From JAPPLB01 sp965204095 (GTDB lineage Bacteria; Acidobacteriota; Terriglobia; Bryobacterales; UBA6623): 64,000 nt of DNA. The stretch covers positions 3,720,001-3,784,000 of the forward strand of contig OZ241991.1 of the NCBI GenBank assembly GCA_965204095.1, written 5' to 3'. A program made the translations under genes and the position numbers. This document shows positions 63,846 through 64,000 of this stretch, in pieces. The notes below the pieces were generated by a model. That model was not told the DNA's origin. It was given only the letters and a program-made list of their open reading frames with translations, and made no database searches. Each line of letters begins with the position of its first letter. The stretch's first letter is position 1.

Positions 63846-64000
63846 ATGGCGGAATCGCAGAGCGACCAACCGGTTGAGTTCAGAGAGGCGGAGTTTCCCG
63901 AAGAGATCGCGCTGTTGCCGGTGCGGGATACGGTGCTCTTCCCGCGGGCGGTGATGCCCTTGAACATCGGCCGGGAGAGCTCGATCTCGCTGGTGACGTC
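63846..64000 (+). CDS. lon: ATP-dependent protease Lon, N-terminal fragment
   Basis: Only the first 51 codons lie in the window. After a short acidic leader comes EIALLPVRDTVLFPRAVMPL NIGRESS, the typical opening of the Lon substrate-binding domain. The ATG has a GGAGCGAAG ribosome site. A LON-domain protein without the protease part is possible but less likely. Confidence 0.8.
   Translation, partial: MAESQSDQPVEFREAEFPEEIALLPVRDTVLFPRAVMPLNIGRESSISLVT

Overview
The window is a GC-rich chromosomal segment that most resembles the Acidobacteriota, probably the Bryobacterales/Solibacter group. This placement is inferred from gene content. The main pointers are an ADOP-type duplicated permease, a Solibacter-type (TIGR03437-like) domain fused to a cytochrome c/copper monooxygenase, Tat-exported aldo/keto reductases, a Gfo/Idh/MocA oxidoreductase, ThuA and PIG-L proteins, a cytochrome c plus PQQ-dehydrogenase pair, and a tetraether-synthase-like radical SAM enzyme. 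No rRNA gene or CRISPR array was seen. One intact tRNA gene is present.

Layout. Positions 1-4.4 kb: a minus-strand metal/efflux locus (TonB-type receptor start, DUF2946-like, MerC, a collapsed substrate-binding protein, an ADOP permease). 5.1-8.2 kb: a divergent LytTR/LytS two-component pair. 8.2-17.4 kb: redox and peptidase genes, a decayed SNF2 helicase and the first IS5-type element. 17.7-26.7 kb: housekeeping genes (pyrF, thpR, glmM), a radical SAM protein, an IS1380-type element and an ECF sigma/anti-sigma operon. 27-47 kb: metabolism and envelope genes (thiC, queG, Tes-like enzyme, PQQ dehydrogenase, DUF3604 protein, BlaI/M56 pair). 47.5-52.5 kb: arfB, nuoB, the second IS5-type copy, a macrodomain protein and a sulfite oxidase. 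52.5-59.1 kb: an accessory island with a three-gene operon of unknown function, then a 4.2 kb insert between a 63-bp tRNA-Ser fragment and the intact tRNA-Ser(GCU). The insert carries three restriction-like genes, one of them frameshifted. 59.5-64 kb: core genes (TlpA, two PTPS paralogues, folE, der, pheA, start of lon).

The most striking unexplained structure is a dispersed family of 115-273 bp non-autonomous elements. They share a 17-bp terminal inverted repeat (CCTGCATTTCTCACCAC) with the IS1380-type element and insert at 4-bp YTAR sites, mostly CTAG or TTAA. Nine complete copies plus several relics lie in the window. Some end repeats carry matching changes in both arms. The elements sit exactly at gene edges: stop codons fall inside their target duplications, and one copy supplies the apparent start codon of pyrF.

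The best candidates for an undescribed system are the operon at 52.85-54.6 kb and the neighbouring tRNA-Ser insert, which together look like a small defence-type island. Functions given for the unknown genes are inference only.
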